Shown here: in pieces, positions 37,545 to 49,065 of the stretch
Numbering within the stretch: the stretch's first letter is position 1
Layout of the letters: every line of letters begins with the position of its first letter
NCBI GenBank assembly: GCA_025200525.1
Contig: CM045762.1
Location: 23,873,374 to 23,937,373 of the forward strand
Origin: Camellia lanceoleosa
Taxonomy: Eukaryota; Streptophyta; Magnoliopsida; Ericales; Theaceae
DNA: 64,000 nt
Direction of reading: 5' to 3'
Position numbers and translations under genes: made by a program
The notes under the pieces: generated by a model
What the model was told of the DNA's origin: nothing
Seen by the model: only the letters and a program-made list of their open reading frames with translations
Databases searched by the model: none

Positions 37545-40450
37545 CAGCTAACGTAAAACCTTCTGATTGAGGAAGTTGATCCTTTGGCAGTAAAGTGGGT
37601 TTCAAGCTATTGATAAAATTGTTTATGAAACTGATTAGTTAGTAAGGTGGGCTTACCAACAAAGGAATTATTTCATTATCCATTCAATGTCAAAAACCAC
37701 ACTACATTCGCATCTAACATTAACAACTCATGATTGATAAAGCTGATTTTTTTTTTTAACAAAATGGGTTTTAAGCTTTTGAAAAAATTGGTTACGATAT
37801 TGATTAGTTAGTAAGGAGGGTTTAACAACAGAGGACCTACTTCATTCTCCCTTCAATTCTAAAAAACAATCCACATCTGCATCTGTCACGACCCAAACCC
37901 GGCCCTATGGGTTTAGCATCAGAATCGCGATGTCAAGAGATTACCAAAGGCTTCTGAAACGATATCTGATCAAAGCAGAGAGGGCTGGCGGAAATATCTG
38001 ATAAATAACTAGTGTCCATTGAGTCATGAAAATCGTATGCCAAAAACATTTTTATGCATTCATACGGTTCAACACAAGACATTCTATACAATCATATACA
38101 TCAACAAGACGGGATTGAATCCTCGATAATGCAGTAAGAAATCTATACAAAAGTACAATGTCTGACAAGGAGACCGATGGGGACACAAAAACACCCCAAG
38201 CCATAACATGGCAACTCGGAACCTCATGAGTGAGGCACATAGTGGCTTGACAAAGCGGGGACCAATCACGCTCCTAGCTCGATGCAGTTCTTTGAGAACC
38301 TACATATATATATATAAGCAGTGAGCTAAAGCCCAGTGAATAACATACGATGTAAAGAGGTTATGAATGAATGTCCCTTACGATAATGAAATCAATTCAT
38401 TATCTGATATTCACCAATCGATATTTCAATCAATCGGTCATGTGGTACATCCATTAGCCTATAAAAAGAGGGTCTAGAAAGAATAGGGCCTTACATATGA
38501 ACCCAACAATAATGATGGCCATCAATCAAGAACATGATATGGTTCCACAAGGAAACCGACAGAGCTCAGAATCCAATAACAATGGGTGCTAAGGATGCCT
38601 GTCTGATTGAAATACAAGACATACATTCATTCCATAAACGATATCAGTTCAATAAGCAGTTCGATTCGATTCAAAATATAACCATTTGAACATATCTTTA
38701 CACAATCATTACTCATTGAGATTGGGCTATAGCGACTAGAGCGCGTCCGAGAGCCAACCCTAAGCAGTTAACAAATAGAACACACACTAAGTTCACGATG
38801 GAAGGATATAATTTAAATCCTAAATTTCCTCGGTGTGGTTCTCGTCTAAATCCTCATTAAGATGCCTTAAACTAGGCCTAAGAATGCCTAGGATGGGATG
38901 AGGATGCAAAAATGTGCACAGAAATCAGTTTCAGAATTTTCAGAAAACAGGGCCTACGCTCCAGCGTCAACCTCCCTTTCGGCGGACAAATAACAAAGGT
39001 CCCCGCCGGCGTCAACTTCCCGCTTCGGCGGTGATCTGATGCAAGATCTTTGGATCGCGATTTCCCGCTGAGCGTGAAACTCTCCGCCGAGCTGTAAAAC
39101 AATGCTTGAAGAAATCTTTGGGAGCATGAATTCCCGCTCGGCACTTCGCTTCGGCGGACCCAAATTCTGGAAAATCCAGATTCGACCTCTGAGTTTCAAA
39201 CCAAGTTTCAATGTTCCAAATTCGATCCTCTTGAGCCCATTTTCTGGAAAACTCTTTCAAACACATAGAATAACAAGTTTTAAAGCTCAATTTAAGAAAT
39301 CAAGGCCCAAGGGTGTTTCAATTAAACTCAATTTCAAACCATTTTCAAGAGCAATGCTCAAACATGACATGCATGCATTCAAAACAATTTTAAGCTTCAA
39401 ATCATGCTCAAATGAGCTCAATTCTTTGAAAAGCAAGCTGAAAACATGGACTATAACAATACCATGAACATGCATGTGACAAATTGCCATGCACTTAACT
39501 CAAAACCCAACAATATTAACATGCATGCAAGAATTATGTTACAATCCAACATTCTTGAACTCAAAACATGGCTTAATCCTACAATGGAGTATGGACCATG
39601 CAAGATGAAGCTTAAAGACAACAAGAGGATGGTGATTTCACTTACCTAAATCTCAATTACAAGGTTGTGAGCTAAATTAGCAAGTATACTTCAACTTCCA
39701 AGCAATTCTTCAAGCAAAACAACAATTTGAGTCCAACTCTCACTCTTCTCCCTCACTCCCTCTTGTTGGTCGGTCAAGGCTCAAGAATGAGCTGAAGAAA
39801 TGTTTGACTCAAGTGTATAAGGCTCAAAGATAAATAAACAAGGGGCCACTAAGGGTGGCAATTTGGTAATTACACCTAAGTTTGCAATTAACTCACTTTA
39901 TTCTAATTTAATCATTCCTAATCAATTTTCAGATAAATGTACCATAAATTCAGAAATATTCTACTGATTCTAAAACATCAAACGGGTTCTAAATCGGCCG
40001 CCGATAAGGCCTTCAATTAGCAGTTTAAACACATAAACTCAAACAGATAATCATTCAATTAAACAGATAGAAATGCAATTCAATAGATAAACGTATTCAA
40101 TTTCAGTTTCAGTTTCATTCAGTCTGTTCAGTAGTTCATCCAGTTCACTTATCAGTCATTATCAGTTCAGTTTAGCAGTAATCAGTAGATAATTCAGTGG
40201 TTTAACGGTAATCAGTATGAGGGTTGTTACAGCATCTAACTATACCCTCGTACCTACAATGACAAATGCCACAACACATTCGTAGCTATCATAAAACCTC
40301 CCGATTGAGGAAGTTGATCATTTGTTACTAAAGTGGATTTTAAGCTATTGATAAAATTGTTTATGAAACTGATTAGTTCGTAAGGTGGGCTTAGCAATAG
40401 AGGAATTTTTTAATTCTCCCTTCAATGTCAAAAACCATTCCACATCTACA
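37545..40450 (+). repeat. three-copy direct repeat in the MULE right half (split by a solo LTR)
   Basis: Units near 37545-37715, 37716-37880 and 40285-40455 share GATTGAGGAAGTTGATC, TAAGCTATTGATAAAATTG and ACTGATTAGTTAGTAAGG, followed by TTCAATGTCAAAAACCA. The period is about 170-185 bp. A 2.35-kb solo LTR separates the second and third units. They may be internal binding-site repeats or untranslated sequence of the MULE. Confidence 0.7.
37884..40231. mobile_element. solo LTR, TGTCACGACCC family (2348 bp)
   Basis: It begins TGTCACGACCCAAACCCGG and ends GGGTTGTTACA, with a perfect 5-bp target duplication GCATC (37879-37883 and 40232-40236). The body shares blocks with the other members of this family in the window (GGTTTAGC(A/G)TC, GCCGATAAGGCCTTCAATT). 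No gag-pol sequence is present. GC-rich ORFs at 38878-39467 overlap in several frames and are not genes. Confidence 0.9.
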
Positions 40451-41563
40451 GCTAATGTAAACTAGTACCATGCATAAATCCCAACAAACACTTAACTGCC
40501 CACACAAAAAACCCACACTTCAAGTAATCACTCTAATTCAAAACACAATTTCTCAAAAACATATGCATCAAAACACCCCAAAAAATGCAAACAACATTAA
40601 CCTGAACATACTATCAACACTACGTATCAACATTAACAATAACCACAATTCAACAAATTACAACACACATATAACCACTATCACAGATTAATGTGAACAC
40701 CAGGGAGAACATCATGAGTGCACATACATAACGGAACAACTTACCCGATGTCATTTGTTGATGACACAATTACCGGCGAGGAAGAATCGATGTTGTTTTG
40801 TCATCACAAGACACACACAATCACACGGCCACTCCAACTTCACCACGTAAACGTATTGCCAAAATAGGGGCTTCGTCTGCCTCTAGGGTTTACAAAGCAA
40901 AAGAAAGGTTCAACTTACAATACAAATCCACACTGAATCAACGTTGCCTGCTGCGAATAGATCACTAACATCGGAACACAGCACAACTTCTCTATTATGT
41001 CTCTTCCATTCTGATTGGTTTTGAGGGAAACCAAAATTCCCCTTACGAAAGATTTGGGACATAAATTTAAATGCAACATCAACAAAACCCACAATTACCC
41101 CTTACTTTACGTTATAAAACATGGGGTAATATGTCTTTCACACTAGGATGGAACCTATTGGTTCATCAAATTAAAGTTAGGACTAAATGGATTAGAAGAT
41201 TGGAATTTAGGATTTAATGGTGCATCTCCCAACAAATTATACTTTTCCTCTTTAACCTACACTCAGTAAAACATTTAATCTCTTAACTAAAACTACTATT
41301 TTGTACTATATTGAACTATCAATTTAACAATTTGCATTATGATAACTCAACTTGAGAAATTCTTATGTATTCTCATTTTAACAGCAAATAAGAATATTAG
41401 AAGCTATTGCATGATATAAATTATAGTTAAAATATATCATTTGGAGACAATGTTAACAACTCTTTGAAATACATTCATTCATACCCAATATTTATGTTGG
41501 AAATTATTATTATATAAACTAATAAATCTTATAATTTTTTTACTCATTAATGTGTCACCTATC

Positions 41564-44500
41564 TGTCATGACCCAAACCCACCCTTGTAGGTTTAGCGTC
41601 ATAATCGGCCAATAACCCTAAGATTACTGAAGGCCTTTGAAACAAATTCATAATATAAGGGGCTAGCGAAAGCAAATAACAAATATATAATGTGCATAGA
41701 GTTGTGTAGATTTATGTGAGACAGAATATTTAAACTTATATTTACATATAATATGATGTCAGCCTTACATACCAACGGAACATAAACTTGTCCAAACAAA
41801 AGAAAATAAAATAAAACGTAGACTTGATCACAAACACTACCTGTAGAACTTGACCACAAAAAGACTTCCAGAACCTCCTCGGAAGGTGCACAGGTTATGT
41901 CACGACCCAAACCCGCCCCGAGAAGGTTGGCATCGTAACCGGCCAGTAATCTTAGATTACCACAGGCCTTCCTGTACATAACATAAATAAAACGGGGCTC
42001 GCGGAAGCGAAAACACATAACTATAGTCCAAAGAGCTGTGCGTTTATATGAACATATATTACATGCCAAAAAAAATGTGTTAATTTACCCACTATCTTTA
42101 CATAACAAGACCAAAAGAACATATACAACTCAAGCTACATATACAAACAAAATAAAACAAAACTCTCCCACGGCCTTCCAGGCCTAGCCCCAGCTCGGAG
42201 GCACACAAAACATCTGGTTAGGCTTCAAAACGGCGGCTCGACAAGACCCCGCCTAAGCTTGACTCCCTGAAGGCTCACCTATAAAAACATAATTACAAAC
42301 AATGAGCTAAAGCTCAGCAAGTAACATTATCGTAAAGGGGTTAGTGAACGAACTCCAACATTTCATAAATCTGTAAAACGTAACATTCATAAACATAATC
42401 ATAACCATCTCATAAGAACATACATAATGGCATATTCCATAGAATATAACATGTGTCGACTAACGACTAGAGTAACCGGTCCCGGACACCGATTAAACAC
42501 ATACCGAGATCTCGTAAACTGGTCCACTTAGGACTATCTATGGATGCCATACTAGATTCACAAACAGGACATTCGTTCACGGAAAACATTTATCATTTCA
42601 TAAATATATCATAACGTAACACTTTGAACCTACGTCATAAGAACATACCATTTACAGAAATGTTACTTACAGTGGGTTTCCAATACCGAGGGCACGGTCT
42701 TCACTTCTTGACCTGCAAATCATCAACAGTATAATACATTTCTTATCATTCATCATCAATTCATCACATAAGTCATGCCATTAACATGTGAGAATCACGT
42801 AATTCAATTTTTCCAAACTTTTCTGAAATAAGCCCTTCCGCTCGAGCGCCCACTTGTCCGTTCGAGCGGACTGCACATTTTTCCCAAAACTGCTGAGAGG
42901 CCGATTTCTACGCCGAAGCTCCTCATTCGGCGGACCCTGCGAAAGTCTGAAATTCTGGTTTTTCTTCTATACTTCATCATTTCTTTGAAACATTAACTTC
43001 CAATTTTGAAATCAAAGCTCAAAACTATTGATCAACAACATGATTTAATCATCAAACCTCATCACAAAGCCCATATAGATCATAGCTAAGATCAAACCCA
43101 TAAACTAAGATGAAAAACCATGAACATACACATTAAAGCTTCATTTCTTTACATCCATGGAGGTTTTCCCTCAACAATGCCAAATAAACATGAATCATAC
43201 TATTTAAGGTCATATGTGCTCAAATTAAACATAACTTCCCTTCAATTCCATTTACTAGCCATGAGATTCTAGATGGTCCAACCCTAATTCAAGAAATTAG
43301 AAGGAGATCCTTACCTTACTCACTTAATTGGAGAGATTTGAGCTTAAACCCTTTTCTTTCTCTTCTTCCTTCTCCTTTCAAAATTCTCTCACTCTCCCTC
43401 TAGATATTTTCTTTTCTTTGGTCTTGAGTCAAATGAGGCAAAAAGGCATCACATCCTTATCTATATAACATATATATCCAATTAAGCCAAAAACGTGAGC
43501 CAAACGGGGCTTAACGAATCAGACAAAATTCAGTTCTCAATTTATCGTTTCGAATGGTTCTAAAAATTCCCGGTATCACATAGACATGTTCAATTTCATT
43601 TTCTGAAGCCATTACGGTTGTCAATCGAAGTCCCATAGTCGCAATTCCAACAGATATTTTACTAATTCAAACAAATAATCTTCAATTAAATCATATAAAT
43701 GCATATTCCATTACTGATAATTGTGACACACGGTTCTGGGTCATTACAGGTTAGTTGACAGAACAGAATCCAAATTGGAAGTCTCAAGTCTGGTCACGCA
43801 TTTGATCACCTACATATATAATATAAATAATGAGCTGGAGCCCAATGAATAACAACAGAGTAAAGGTTTTATGAATGATGTCCATAACAGATTTAGAAAT
43901 CATAATTTAGATCAGAAACAGATTCATATACACTTTCAGATTTGTAAACAGTCATACGTGGTACATCCATTGGCGCTAACAGATTAGATTGATCATAAAG
44001 ACTCATATACAGAGCAGATGGTCATTAAGACCCATATTCATATCAGACAGATGATTGTGCACAATCGTAACAGATAACCTTATAGGTTTCACAAATAGTT
44101 CTATGAATGAAACCCACAGAGATCCTTGGTACCAGGTAACAGATAACAGATAACAGATTCACATGATGCTAAGGATACCATAATACATTTCAGAAATTGG
44201 ACAATTATTCATCTATATAGAAAATATCATTGAAGAAAACATAGCTTATCATATCCGTTAGAAATTACTTATAATTGAACATATCTTTACAAGGTTGTTA
44301 CTCATAGATAGCTCCAGAAGCAAAACAGACGATCAGACAGACGGTAACGCGTGACCTACACAAACACATGACAGATACACATTGAAACACACGCTCTGTA
44401 AACACTTGTCTTATTGCATTTCTTTCTAGGTGTGTTTATAACCCTTATCCTCATTATTATAACCGAAATCATGGCTTAAGAATGCCTAAGATGGAATGAG

Positions 44501-45747
44501 GATACAATTATGCACTTTGAAACACTTTGCAAAATTTCATAAAACAGGGCAGTTCGCTCAAGCGGTTGCAAAAGTATTGGGAGCTCGAATTTCAAGCTCG
44601 AGCCAACTTCTTGGTCGCTCGAGCTAAGACTGAAAATAAGATGTGGTCGCTTGAATAGTCTTTTGGTTGCTTGAGCCAACCATCAAACTCTGCAAAAGTA
44701 CTGAGAACTTGCAAAGTATGATTGAACGAAGGAACCATCGCTCGAGCGAACCTTGTGAATTCTAGAATTTCCAAATTTGTGCGCTAAGTTCAAAATCCAA
44801 TTTCAAAGTACCAAAACACATTTTTTTGGGCCAAAACTTGAAGAAACACTTAGAAACTTGTAGAAAAACATGAAATGAAGTTCAATTGTCAAAATCAAAA
44901 TCCAAAAACAAGTTAATTCTTCATAATCAAGTTGAAACTTTATGTATATTCACATGTATGTAATGATATGAATTCAAAACTTCTCAAACATACACAAATG
45001 AAGTGTTTGAGTGTTGAATCATAGTGAGCTCTTATAACTTGACAAGGGTAAACACTTGCATATAAGAATTGAGTGAAAACTAAACTCAAAATCCATAAAC
45101 TATGTATGTATGCATGTAATGGGCTTTAATTCTTCAATCGTAGTTTAATTCTCATGCCTAGTCTCCCATTTCACTTGATTTCTCATAATTTGTGACTTAA
45201 ACACAAAAGTTGGGAGTTGATTACTCACCTAAGTTTTTAAAGTAGCAAGAATTTTAAGTTGTTGTTCCCAAATTCCCAAATCTCTAGCTAGATTCTAAGC
45301 CAATTCTCTAATCTCCTACAAAGTTGTTTTTCTCACTCCAAATCTCTCTCTTCCTCACATCTTTGAGGCTAAAGAAGTGAAGTGTAGAGTGTATATGGAA
45401 TATTCTTGATGCAACTTTAGCCTTATATAGGCCTACTTAGCATTTACTAATTAAGAGTGAATAAAACTAATCAATCTAGCTTAATTTAATCAATTTATTA
45501 TAATTATTTGATTCCAAATTGAATTCTAATTAAACTGATCATAAAATTCTAAAAATGCAAATTAACACATTAACGTAGTCAAATTCATGTTCGGATGCCG
45601 ATAAGGCCTTCAATTTACGTATCAAAACAGAATTTCAAACAGATAATCCTACTACAAACAGATATAATCACAAATTCCACTTAACCACTTGATTAACATT
45701 CTTAAGTATAGATTATTGGTTAATTATGGATCAGAGTTGTTACATTA
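41564..45747. mobile_element. solo LTR, TGTCACGACCC family, containing a nested solo LTR
   Basis: It begins TGTCATGACCCAAACCCAC and ends GAGTTGTTACA. The flanks CTATC (41559-41563) and TTATC (45748-45752) are a 5-bp duplication with one mismatch. Without the nested element it is about 2.33 kb, the size of the solo LTR at 37884-40231, with which it shares the GATAAGGCCTTCAATT block near its right end. It lies in copy A; copy B is uninterrupted at the same point (CACCTATTAAAGTGAG, about 56843-56858). Confidence 0.85.
41898..43748. mobile_element. nested solo LTR, TGTCACGACCC family (1851 bp)
   Basis: It begins TGTCACGACCCAAACCCGCC and ends TGGGTCATTACA, with a perfect 5-bp target duplication GGTTA (41893-41897 and 43749-43753). 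It sits 334 bp inside the outer LTR. It is shorter than the outer element and is a different subfamily, but keeps the same start and the GGCCAGTAATCTTAGATTAC block. Confidence 0.9.
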
Positions 45748-45752
45748 TCACA

Positions 45753-46805
45753 TTTATTAAAGTGAGTCATGTCTTATATGTTAGGTTTTTATTCTTGGCA
45801 ATCCCGTTTAACAAAACTCAATTCAGTTGTAATTTTATTCAACTTTTATTTCAGTGAGGCTATGAATTTTTAGATGTGCCTTGCAGAGATGTTTCAGAAG
45901 TTAATTCTTTAATGTTTGCCACTTCGCTAACTATGTTGGGGATCGAGCTGTCTGGTCAGCTTGCGGGGGTCCAGGAGGCAACGCCTCTTAGTGGCTCTGG
46001 GGCAGCGCCCAAGCGAGGTCGAGCCCCCGGAGCAAAGGGCAAAATTGCATTCGAAGTTGTTTGTCTGCTTAAACAACCATTCCTGCGCTCAAACGGAGAT
46101 TGCGACCTTTCAGAAGTTTCCCCCGCCTGCAAAAGTACTGGGAGTTTTTTTTTCCACTCGAGTGGCAAATTCTTGCCCTCGAGCGGCCATTCTTGTGCTC
46201 AAGAGGAGATCGCAGATCTGTTTTCTATAAATATGTGTTTCAGTTCGATTTTAGGGTATGGCTTCCAAATATTCTTCTTGGGTATTAGGGTTTTCATTTG
46301 GAGCTTCTTTGTTTGTTTCCTTTGATATCTGTGAGAGTTTAATCATGAATTGAGTGGATTGTATCAAAGGGTTTGTTTGTTTTATTTATTTAATACAAAA
46401 GAGAGAGTTGTTCTTTAGTGGATTCCGTGGAATTTGAGCCTGAAGCTTTAGTGGATTCTGGAGCGGCTCATCGTCGTGGATTCGACATCAACGTTGTAGA
46501 TTTAACGTTGGGTAAGACAATTCCGAAGTGAATATCGTGGTGGAAGAAGCATATAGAGGTCGGTTCAATTCGGGCGTGGATTTGCTAGGTAATTGAGAGT
46601 ACGCTTGTGTAATTGCTTGTCTTCTTAGTGGATTGTTTTGTGACTTTTGTCCGTGGTTTTTTTATTACAATTGAAGGCGCTTCAAATGTGATTTTTTCAT
46701 GTTAAAATCGTTGTGTCGATTTGTCTTGATTGTTTAATTGAGATTGTTATTTACTGTTCAAAATTGATACATAATCACAAATCAATATGTAGGAAATTTC
46801 TAGAT
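45753..46805. other. unassigned, partly GC-rich insertion in copy A
   Basis: Copy B lacks this sequence and has another unassigned stretch at the same relative position. The part at 45990-46210 contains CTCGAGCGG-type and CTGCAAAAGTACTGGGAG motifs also seen in the outer solo LTR (about 44540-44760). The part at 46330-46640 has repeated TTTAGTGGATTC(C/T) motifs reminiscent of a retroelement LTR. No domain and no clean TG...CA ends were found. The ORF 45876-46325 has no recognisable homology. Confidence 0.35.
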
Positions 46806-48089
46806 TTTTCATTATATTTTATTTTATTGTTTTTATTGCATGACAATCAATGAGTAAAAAAGTTACGTAAGTAACATTTCAGTGGTATGTTAAATATAAT
46901 ATAAATTTGATATAAAAGTTTATAAATTTATTTTTTTTATGTTGCAAATTTTTTATTCATTTCATAATATTTTTCCCTCACTCCACCTGAGTGATAATTT
47001 TTTCAAAAAATTTGTAAAGATTGTTAGTTTGTACTGTATTTTCATGTTAAAAATAATACACGATAGTTATGTTATGAAACTGAAAATTGTTTTGCTCCGA
47101 CTATTAAAGGGAAGTAGTGTCCCCAATAATTATAGGACTTGTAAAATAAGATTTTGGATATTTTTCCTCCCCCAAGTCTCTGAAAATAGTCACTAAAAAA
47201 AGTTGTAAAAAGATTACTTTTGTGTCTCAATAATATAGGACTCGTAAAAAAGATTTAACTTTCCTATTACTATCAATTTTGGATATTTTTACTTCCGCAA
47301 GTCTCTAAAAATAGTCACTAAAGAGTTGTAAAAAGATTACTTTTGGCTTTGGTTTTCTAAATTTGCTTTTTGGAAATTTAAAAGATAAAAATTAATTTAG
47401 TGAAAATTAATAAATCAAAAATGCTTGCCGTTTTTACTTGGAGTCTCGTAATTAGGTCGGGTCGGGTGAGTTTCCAGCTGTCATCCGTTCATACTTAGCA
47501 GATGGATTGATTGGTTGAAGAGTGGATATATGGTTTAACGGTTTGAATTTTACTATTTTGAGACTTTTTTAAGACTATTTTCCAATAATTATTAACTATT
47601 TTGTACTTAAGAGTGTTGGTTTATTGAGTTGGGTCGGATGGCTCCCATCCGCCATCTGTCTAAACTTAGACGGATTGAAAGAAATGTATCTGCATATGTC
47701 TGTTCGTTCTATTAAAATCGTCTATTTTGTAACAATTTGATTTGAGTCATTCAATTTTGATAGGTCGGATGAATGCTTGACTAGTCATAATTTTCATATG
47801 ATTTTATTTTATTTTTTGAAGAAAATAAATTTCAAAAAAATAATAATGTTTATTTTTATTAAATTAATTTTTGTTTTGAAAATGAAATTAAAGATTAATA
47901 CAAAAATGTGAAAAGCTTAAAGTAGAATGTTAATACAACACTTTTACTCTATTGTATTCGTGTATGTGGCAGGTTGGATATATGGATGTGTCTTTAAATA
48001 GCATGATGATTTGACCGCATATTCTATTTTTCAGACATGTTTATAATCAAATCAATTTTCCCTTTTTAATAACACTACAAGAATTAACA

Positions 48090-48770
48090 CTTTTGGCAAC
48101 AAAAAAATTGGTCGCTAAAAGTCTATTTTTAGTCGGCAAAAGTTATCCGCGACCAATTTTTTTGGTCGCTACTTTGGTCGCCAATTGAGGGTCGGCAAAA
48201 GTAATTCGCGACCAAAATTTTGGTTGGTCGGCAAAAGTTGGATTTGCCGACTAAATTCTTGGTCGCTAATTATTTAATTACCGCGACTAATTTATTTTGT
48301 CGCTAAAACATTTTGGTCGCGAAAAGTCGCCTTTTGCCGACCAAATTTCTTAGTCGCCAATTGACACATATCGCGACCAAAAAATTTGGTCGCCAATTGC
48401 GACATTCCGCGACCAAAAATTTTGGTCGCCAATCGTGACATTCCGCGACCAAAAATTTTGGTCGCCAATCGTGACATTCCGCGACCAAAAAAGTTTGGTC
48501 GCCAATCGTGACATTCCGCGACCAAAAAGTTTGGTCGCCAATTGTGACATTCCACGACCAAAAAAGGTTTTGGTCGCCATTTGTTACTTTTCGCGACCAA
48601 AACTTTTGGTTGGCAAAAGTGAGTTTCCACGACCAAGAGCTATTTTGGTCGGCAATAGATGTATTTTTTGCGACCAAAACTCTTGGTCGGCAATTGTCAT
48701 TTTTTGCAAAAAAAATTATTTTGGATGTCGCGACTAATAAATTGGTCGCCAAAACAGGAAAACAATACAC
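48090..48770. repeat. left subterminal palindromic repeat array of the CACTA element
   Basis: There are roughly a dozen units. The best-preserved (48365-48560) have the core CGCGACCAAAAATTTTGGTCGC followed by CAATNGTGACATTC, spaced 35-45 bp apart. Each core is an inverted repeat in itself. In En/Spm such subterminal motifs are TNPA-binding sites. ORFs on both strands over this array are by-products of its periodicity. Confidence 0.9.
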
Positions 48771-49065
48771 CTGTAATTCCTAATAATTCATTCAATCCAT
48801 AATAAACCTATAATTTTAAAGTATCATTCAAATTAACTGAATCATTAACATTCGACACAATACATAATTCATTAACATTCGACACAATACAACTATTCTA
48901 AGTTTTCATTCACAAGTCACATCCATCTAGCATAACAATTTGAAACATAACTATTTGTTATCCATGCGCAGCTATCAACAAATAAAACTACTAATATTTG
49001 TTATCCATACATATCCATCCAAAAATATTTAATCCTCCCAAAAATGCTCATACTGCCAAGTAGTC

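Larger units (their letters stand above)
32518..41230 (+). mobile_element. autonomous-type MULE (Mutator-like), 8.7 kb with two internal solo LTRs
   Basis: The inverted terminal repeats are about 70 bp (32518-32590 against 41150-41230). They share the blocks TAAATCCTAAAT, CATTT(G/A)GTCCT and ACCAAT in order, and match the ends of the non-autonomous element at 24838-25854. The element encodes a decayed MuDR transposase and, near the right end, a repeated non-coding block. Without its two solo LTR insertions it would be about 5.1 kb. No 9-bp target duplication is visible (TAACATTAA versus AACAAATTA). Copy B has 312 bp at this point (56199-56510) that copy A lacks. Confidence 0.8.
30283..47080 (+). 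repeat. direct segmental duplication, copy A (interrupted by transposons)
   Basis: The pieces 30283-31125, 31856-31910, 32163-32234, 32430-32517, 41231-41563, about 45760-45780 and 46806-47025 align in the same order and orientation with 47081-48072, 56066-56198, 56511-56866 and 58443-58645. Landmarks are TTGTTTTGGTCCGATTATTA at the start, TTCTATTTTTCAGACATG, GATGAAATTAGTTACGGTGG, GCATGATATAAATTATAGTT and GCATGACAATCAATGAGTAA. The alignment is broken only where a transposon or unassigned insert sits in one copy. The ancestral unit was probably 2-3 kb and non-coding. It could alternatively be two copies of an unknown transposable element lying side by side. Confidence 0.8.

Noticed and set aside
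38878..39467. Several overlapping GC-rich ORFs
   Set aside because: They lie inside a solo LTR with both ends and target duplication defined; no retroelement domain.
41599..42069. 156-aa minus-strand ORF
   Set aside because: It spans the junction between outer and nested solo LTRs, so it cannot be an original coding unit.
45876..46325. 149-aa ORF and overlapping frames
   Set aside because: No domain recognised; repeats of LTR-type motifs run through it, and other frames are equally open.
48365..48560. CRISPR-like spacing of palindromic repeats
   Set aside because: The context is a plant CACTA end; the spacers are themselves similar, and no bacterial features are present.
48292..48783. Five overlapping ORFs with a FGRGMSRLATK-like repeated peptide
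   Set aside because: They follow the periodic subterminal repeats of the CACTA element and appear in several frames on both strands, so they are not a repeat protein.
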